Source: Clostridia bacterium (GTDB lineage: Bacteria; Bacillota; Clostridia; Oscillospirales; Acutalibacteraceae). From it: a stretch of 20,225 nt of DNA. The DNA is taken from NCBI GenBank assembly GCA_017519685.1, contig JAFWRV010000331.1, forward strand, positions 1 through 20,225, read 5' to 3'. A program made the translations under genes and the position numbers. The notes under the pieces were generated by a model. It saw nothing but the letters and a program-made list of their open reading frames with translations, ran no database searches and was not told the origin of the DNA. Numbering within the stretch: position 1 is the stretch's first letter; every line of letters begins with the position of its first letter. Shown piece after piece: positions 17,401-20,225 of the stretch.

Positions 17401-17542
17401 ACCGGAAACCGACGGCGATTTTCCGGAGGAGGTTCCCGAGGATTTTGACGATTTTCCCGATGAAATCGACACTCCTGTAAGCATTGACGATATCTTCGCG
17501 GATGATGCCGATTACGCCGGAAATTCCGATGATGACATTTAA
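14426..17542 (+). CDS. ftsK: DNA translocase FtsK/SpoIIIE
   Basis: This hexameric membrane ATPase pumps double-stranded DNA at the division septum or into the forespore. It begins with about 55 residues rich in Lys, Ala and Pro, then four membrane segments (about 62-82, 88-112, 122-145, 175-210) and a charged linker. The motor has Walker A GTTGSGKS at 539-546, LLIDPKQVEF, the Walker B stretch VIFIDELSDLMM, and FDQPGAEKLLGNGDLLY. A winged-helix gamma domain that reads DNA polarity sequences follows (about 794-860, ending KPRQVLI). Most FtsK proteins stop near there; this one adds about 150 very acidic residues (about 890-1038). The 1038-residue length exceeds the usual 750-900 of Bacillota. 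Start is TTG. FtsK versus SpoIIIE cannot be decided from one copy. Confidence 0.96.
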   Translation: MADTSKKKTSAPKGGKTQTKKAPAPEIPKKKPAEKAAAKPAPKSKPKQEEKYEADPASRRQVTAIMLMAVAAFLLAVVFVEGESVWNIIHNFMFGAFGFCAYILPLLLIYMGIVYARNKPLGGAALNLVSSGSFIVFLAAVIHLIRSQADYLLNTTLSVQISDVWQKRTLEMNGGVLGAVVGGAIGKLFGKTGALITVFILLAVALLLLTGITLPILASYIGRPVKVIRKATGERFEQNAAKREEIRERREREEAEEAEKEKEKQKIKMPPVITDTAASPVNSDFVSRDIKIKAPSPDINVDTGLSEPAMPVTSAPAVNAAAPGVPGKVTGNINIPVVTIDEPASPEKPVKKAAKTVKAAAEKTKKKIEKIPDGSGEIVEKHDYKFPPIECLELPGNSGVTDTRAEMEAGAGKLIDTLESFRIKAEITGIVRGPSVTRYELVPEAGVRISKITSLADDIAMRLAAQSVRIEAPIPGKSAIGIEIPNNAKSTVTLREIIDTDTYRAGRLKSKLSVALGKNITGDIIVADITKMPHLLVAGTTGSGKSVCMNAMIISILFNATPDEVRLLLIDPKQVEFISYNGIAHLEVPVVTDVRKAAGALSWAVSEMERRYRTFSECKVRDIKGYNKFCDANPDFEKMHHIVIFIDELSDLMMAAPKEVEDCICRLAQMARAAGIHLVIATQSPRADIITGLIKANIPSRIALKVANSMESRIIFDQPGAEKLLGNGDLLYNPVGISKPIRIQGCYITDEEKEAVLNHIKAQSEADYNDDVMREIEAKAAVSKDGPGKETEESLLDPMFDQAVEVVLLAGQASTTMLQKKLKLGYARASRVMDELEENGIVGPSEGAKPRQVLISKQEWYERQALAGGSSDKQLSFNDLDGGESEYAPEAVEEEITEDDDGEAPFEYSEIPEDEEIDEAETVEETDETEEEKIPEIITEEIPEDIPEDIPEEIPEEVFNEPVEEDDFADIYEDEETEPEEAFEDEVFFDDIPETDGDFPEEVPEDFDDFPDEIDTPVSIDDIFADDADYAGNSDDDI
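17246..17293 (+). repeat. Four tandem 12-bp units encoding (E/D)IPE in the FtsK tail
   Basis: Four in-frame 12-base units (17246-17257, 17258-17269, 17270-17281, 17282-17293) encode EIPE, DIPE, DIPE and EIPE. Synonymous differences (CCC/CCG, ATT/ATA/ATC) show that the protein pattern is kept while DNA identity has drifted. Related motifs (IPEI, IPETD, VPEDF) recur on both sides. Confidence 0.8.
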
Positions 17543-18466
17543 ATGGAAAAATCAGAAAAGAAAAGTTTTTCACGGACTCTTATAAAAATCGCAGGCGCCG
17601 CGCTTCTTGTTCTCGCGGTCTGGCTGATGCTGAGCGACAAGCCCCTTGAGGGATTGGAGAACACCTTCGGAGGGCATGAAAACGAAATAGTTTTTGAGGA
17701 CGGTCTGACCGTCACATTCATTGATGTCGGGCAGGGAGATTCCGCGCTTGTTGTCTGCGATGACAGCACAATGCTGATTGACGGCGGAGAGCCGGGACGT
17801 GAAGATGATGTTATGCGCGTGCTGCGCTCTGCCGGAATCAGGAAACTTGACTGCGTTGTTGCGACTCATCCGCACTCCGATCACATCGGAACTCTCAGCG
17901 CCGTAATTGACGGGTTCAAGCCATCCAAGCTTTATATGCCTTACATTCCCGATGAATATGTGCCGGAGCTCAGATGCTATGACACAATGATGTATGAGGT
18001 GCAGGACGAGGGTACTGAGATTGTCAATCCCTCGGCGGGCGATGAGTTTATGCTCGGCTCCGCGCGTTTCACGGTGCTCGGCCCGTGCGCGGCTGACAGT
18101 GAGGATATAAACAATATGTCGCTTGTAATGCGGCTTGACTACGGTGAGAGCTCGTTTCTTTTTACCGGAGACGCCGGGTACGGCGAGGAAACCGGTATTC
18201 TCTCATCGGGCGCGGATATTGACTGCGACGTGCTCAAGGCGGGGCATCACGGCTCGTCCGATTCATCCTGTGAAAGTTTCCTGAGCGCGGTCACACCCGA
18301 TTACTGTGTGATTTCGGTTGGCGCGGATAATGATTACGGCCATCCCGGGAAAAAGTTCATCAGCCGTATTCTCGAATATACGGATAAAATTTACCGCACC
18401 GATTACTGCGGAAACATAATAATGGCTTCCGACGGAAAGAAAATCACCGTTTCGTTTGAAAGTTGA
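17543..18466 (+). CDS. Membrane-anchored ComEC-like metallo-beta-lactamase-fold hydrolase
   Basis: The protein resembles the metallo-beta-lactamase domain of ComEC/Rec2 as a stand-alone protein, a group likely to act outside the cell on nucleic acid or phosphoester substrates; the substrate is unknown. Residues about 12-30 form an N-terminal membrane anchor or uncleaved signal. IDVGQGDSALVV at about 60-71 is the typical ComEC opening. H109PHSDH114 is the metal-binding HxHxDH, followed by FTGDAGYGEE, KAGHHGSSDSS and a late GHPG. At 307 residues it looks complete, without ComEC membrane channel parts. Its ATG directly follows the ftsK TAA with no gap, and I see no good ribosome site, so translation probably depends on ribosomes finishing ftsK. 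Confidence 0.9.
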   Translation: MEKSEKKSFSRTLIKIAGAALLVLAVWLMLSDKPLEGLENTFGGHENEIVFEDGLTVTFIDVGQGDSALVVCDDSTMLIDGGEPGREDDVMRVLRSAGIRKLDCVVATHPHSDHIGTLSAVIDGFKPSKLYMPYIPDEYVPELRCYDTMMYEVQDEGTEIVNPSAGDEFMLGSARFTVLGPCAADSEDINNMSLVMRLDYGESSFLFTGDAGYGEETGILSSGADIDCDVLKAGHHGSSDSSCESFLSAVTPDYCVISVGADNDYGHPGKKFISRILEYTDKIYRTDYCGNIIMASDGKKITVSFES

Positions 18467-18493
18467 GAATATACAATAAAATAAATTTAACCG

Positions 18494-18537
18494 ATACGCC
18501 GATATTGTTCAATTTGCTCTTGAATAATGCGGCGTAT
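18494..18537 (+). terminator. Imperfect hairpin after the MBL gene, overlapping the miaB promoter
   Basis: ATACGCCG (18494-18501) pairs with CGGCGTAT (18530-18537), and inside it ATTGTTCAA (18504-18512) pairs with TTGAATAAT (18520-18528) with one G-T wobble. The loop is 7 bases. The tract after it is AT-rich, not a clean T run, so it could be a weak terminator for the ftsK-MBL transcript or only a structured spacer. Confidence 0.45.
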
Positions 18538-18548
18538 TATTATATAAT
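18520..18548 (+). promoter_or_regulatory. Promoter of miaB
   Basis: TTGAAT (18520-18525), a 17-base spacer and a perfect TATAAT (18543-18548) lie 37 bases before the miaB TTG start. The -35 and spacer sit in the right arm of the hairpin above. Confidence 0.7.
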
Positions 18549-18573
18549 ATTATAAATATGCGCTGTAAAGACC

Positions 18574-18580
18574 GGAGGTG
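18574..18580 (+). promoter_or_regulatory. Ribosome binding site deciding the TTG start of miaB
   Basis: GGAGGTG lies just before TTG at 18586 (7 bases after GGAGG). The only nearby ATG, at 18558, runs into a stop after seven codons and is out of frame with miaB. Confidence 0.8.
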
Positions 18581-18585
18581 AAGAA

Positions 18586-19992
18586 TTGAAAGCGGAAAAC
18601 AGATTTTCCGTTTCTCCCGAAGAAACCGAAAAGCAAAAAGAATATACCCACCTTGCAGGTGAACTGCTTGAAACAAAATACGGCGGCAGACCGCTCGCTT
18701 TCATTCACACCTACGGCTGTCAGGGAAATGTTTCCGACAGCGAGTATCTCAAGGGTATGCTGGAGGAAATCGGTTACGGCTTCACCGAGAAACTTGAGGA
18801 AGCGGATTTGATTCTCTATAACACCTGCGCCATACGCGAGCACGCCGAGGACAGAGTTTTCGGCAATGTCGGCGCGCTGAAGAATCTTAAAATGCAAAAG
18901 CGCGGCATGAGAATCGCGCTGTGCGGATGTATGATGCAGCAGCCGAGAATCGCGGAAAAGATAAGAAAGAGCTATCCGTTTGTCGATATAGTTTTCGGCA
19001 CGCACGTTATGCACCGGCTTCCCGAAATTATTTACAGGTCGCTGAGTACCGGGAAAAAAGTTTTCGAAATTCCCGACTCCGACGGAGTTGTTCCCGAAGG
19101 TATGCCGGTAAAGAGAGACTCCGGCTTCAAGGCGTGGCTTCCGATAATGTACGGCTGCAACAATTTCTGCTCATACTGTATTGTTCCCTACGTCAAGGGA
19201 AGAGAGAGAAGCAGAGACCCCGAAATCATTCTCCGCGAGGCAAGGCAGCTTGTCAGCGAGGGATATAAAGAAATCACGCTGCTCGGGCAGAATATCAACT
19301 CTTACGGCAGAGAGCCGGACTACGGATATGATTTCCCCCGCCTTCTCAGGGAGATAAATGATATTCCCGGAGACTTCATTATCAGGTTTATGACCTCGCA
19401 TCCCAAGGATTGCAGCGCGGAGCTGCTCGATACGATGGCATCCTGCGAAAAGGTCGCAAAGCATCTTCATCTTCCGTTCCAGAGCGGATGCGACAGGGTG
19501 CTTAAAGCCATGAACAGGGGATATACGGCGGAAAAATATCTTTCGCTTATCGATTACGCTTATAAGGTTATGCCGGATCTTTCAATCACCGCCGATGTCA
19601 TAGTCGGTTTTCCCGGCGAAACCTATGAGGAATTCACACAAACCGTTGACCTTGTAAAAAAAGCGGGATTCACTTCAATGTTCACTTTCATCTACTCCCC
19701 GCGCGAAGGAACAAAAGCGGCGGAAATGGATGACCCGGTTTCCGCGGAAGAGAAGGGAAAGTGGTTCCGCGAACTGCTTGCCGTTCAGGAGCAGATTGCC
19801 GCTGAGAGGACCGCCGGCAGTGTCGGAAGGACTTTCAGGGTGCTGTGTGAAAGAGAAGGAAAGAACGGCGTCCTGCTTCGCCCCGTCAAGATAGAAGTCG
19901 AAGCGCGACGACGCTTCGTTCCAAACCATGCAGACATTCTGCCAGGTGTTTGCGGCAAGGCTTATCGTACCGCTTTCCGCAGAACCATATAA
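18586..19992 (+). CDS. miaB: tRNA-2-methylthio-N6-dimethylallyladenosine synthase MiaB, C-terminus replaced
   Basis: MiaB adds a methylthio group to i6A37 of tRNAs, using two iron-sulfur clusters and S-adenosylmethionine. The N-terminal MTTase domain has C45, C81 and C115; the radical SAM domain has C191xxxC195xxC198 (YGCNNFCSYCIVPY) and the family motifs GQNINSYG and DVIVGFPGE. The C-terminal TRAM domain begins normally (GRTFRVLCEREGKNGVLL), but from about residue 432 (nt about 19880) MiaB character ends where a GRT..G motif is expected. The rest up to the stop at 19992 is antisense to a LamG-like sequence. About 40 TRAM residues are missing, so tRNA binding would be impaired if this DNA is real. 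It has its own promoter and a TTG start. Confidence 0.93.
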   Translation: MKAENRFSVSPEETEKQKEYTHLAGELLETKYGGRPLAFIHTYGCQGNVSDSEYLKGMLEEIGYGFTEKLEEADLILYNTCAIREHAEDRVFGNVGALKNLKMQKRGMRIALCGCMMQQPRIAEKIRKSYPFVDIVFGTHVMHRLPEIIYRSLSTGKKVFEIPDSDGVVPEGMPVKRDSGFKAWLPIMYGCNNFCSYCIVPYVKGRERSRDPEIILREARQLVSEGYKEITLLGQNINSYGREPDYGYDFPRLLREINDIPGDFIIRFMTSHPKDCSAELLDTMASCEKVAKHLHLPFQSGCDRVLKAMNRGYTAEKYLSLIDYAYKVMPDLSITADVIVGFPGETYEEFTQTVDLVKKAGFTSMFTFIYSPREGTKAAEMDDPVSAEEKGKWFRELLAVQEQIAAERTAGSVGRTFRVLCEREGKNGVLLRPVKIEVEARRRFVPNHADILPGVCGKAYRTAFRRTI

Positions 19993-20225
19993 ATAGAACT
20001 TGGCAGGATTGGATGAATACCACTCGACACGCTCGTAGCGGTCTCCAAGGCGAAACGACATGAAATCTCGCCACGCCGTAATCGTGGCCGGAGCCTTGAT
20101 CCAGAAGGAAAGCGTCATGCCGGAGCCAAGCGTCGCGCCGAAACCGTCGGCCTCGCCACTGTCAACGCGGAACGTGACTTTGTTGTTGATGTGAAACGTA
20201 TACGCCGAACCCAAAGCACCGTCCC
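19675..20225 (-). CDS. LamG/concanavalin-like domain protein fragment (5' and 3' partial)
   Basis: Only 20225 down to about 19885 looks like real coding sequence; from there to the stop at 19675 the frame is the antisense of miaB. The frame is open at the window edge (the TTG at 20214 is probably internal). The reading has the jelly-roll pattern of LamG/concanavalin-like domains: GSAYTFHINNKVTFRV, MTLSFWIKAPA, WQNVCMVWNEASSRFDFYLDG. Such domains bind sugars or surfaces and occur in phage tail or receptor proteins and in secreted proteins of gut bacteria; which one applies here cannot be told. Arginine codons in it are all CGN, whereas neighbouring genes use AGA heavily, which supports a different origin. 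Confidence 0.6.
   Translation of the reverse strand, partial: DGALGSAYTFHINNKVTFRVDSGEADGFGATLGSGMTLSFWIKAPATITAWRDFMSFRLGDRYERVEWYSSNPAKFYLYGSAESGTISLAANTWQNVCMVWNEASSRFDFYLDGAKQDAVLSFSFTQHPESPSDTAGGPLSGNLLLNGKQFAEPLSLLFRGNRVIHFRRFCSFARGVDESEH
19877..19887. other. Junction between miaB and LamG-like DNA
   Basis: Left of here the plus strand reads as MiaB TRAM domain; right of here the minus strand reads as a LamG fold ending in RFDFYLDG. The breakpoint can only be bracketed to about ten bases by the two protein readings. No target duplication, inverted repeat or attachment-like repeat is visible at it. Confidence 0.75.

Noticed and set aside
17014..17484. Serine-rich 156-codon minus-strand frame
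   Set aside because: It is the complement of the Glu/Asp-rich FtsK tail; low complexity on one strand yields low complexity on the other, and no start signal is present.
18558..18581. Seven-codon ORF in the miaB leader
   Set aside because: No ribosome site precedes it, no regulatory residue pattern is visible, and it overlaps the miaB ribosome site by chance.

Overview
The window reads as chromosomal housekeeping DNA from a low-to-mid GC Bacillota, most likely a gut-type member of Clostridia (Oscillospiraceae/Ruminococcaceae-like). The grounds are strong GGAGG-type ribosome sites, heavy use of AGA for arginine in most genes, TATAAT/TTGNNN promoters in short AT-rich gaps, and the Gram-positive order priA-def-fmt-yugP-rsmB-rlmN-prpC-prkC-rsgA. 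The taxon is inferred from family and gene-order knowledge, not from a search.

Region 1 (1-10240, plus strand) is one tightly packed nine-gene run with gaps of 17 bases or less and several overlaps. It covers replication restart (PriA, 5' cut by the window), maturation of protein N-termini (Def, Fmt), a membrane zinc protease (YugP type), rRNA methylation (RsmB, RlmN), a Ser/Thr phosphatase and PASTA kinase pair (PrpC, PrkC), and the ribosome assembly GTPase RsgA. The theme is translation and ribosome maturation under the control of a cell-wall-sensing kinase. A strong hairpin at 10298-10330 closes it.

Region 2 (10357-14259, minus strand) converges on that hairpin. It holds a three-gene redox operon: a GlpA-like FAD enzyme with a [2Fe-2S]-type C-terminus, a second FAD/NAD oxidoreductase, and a DUF1667 cysteine protein. 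The operon has its own promoter. Upstream of it is a sirtuin with a separate, nearly leaderless promoter.

Region 3 (14426-19880, plus strand) is divergent from the sirtuin. It holds an FtsK/SpoIIIE DNA translocase with a long acidic tail after its gamma domain, a membrane-anchored ComEC-like metallo-beta-lactamase protein that starts at the very next base, and MiaB behind its own promoter.

Region 4 (about 19880-20225) is foreign. The miaB reading frame loses all MiaB character inside its TRAM domain. The remaining 340 bases encode, on the minus strand, part of a LamG/concanavalin-like domain with different codon use. This is either an insertion of mobile or phage DNA or, perhaps more likely, an assembly chimera at a contig end.

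I saw no CRISPR array, tRNA, rRNA, insertion sequence or convincing new multi-gene system. The points most worth checking are the miaB/LamG junction, the FtsK acidic repeat tail, the extra module in PrkC and the DUF1667 redox trio.
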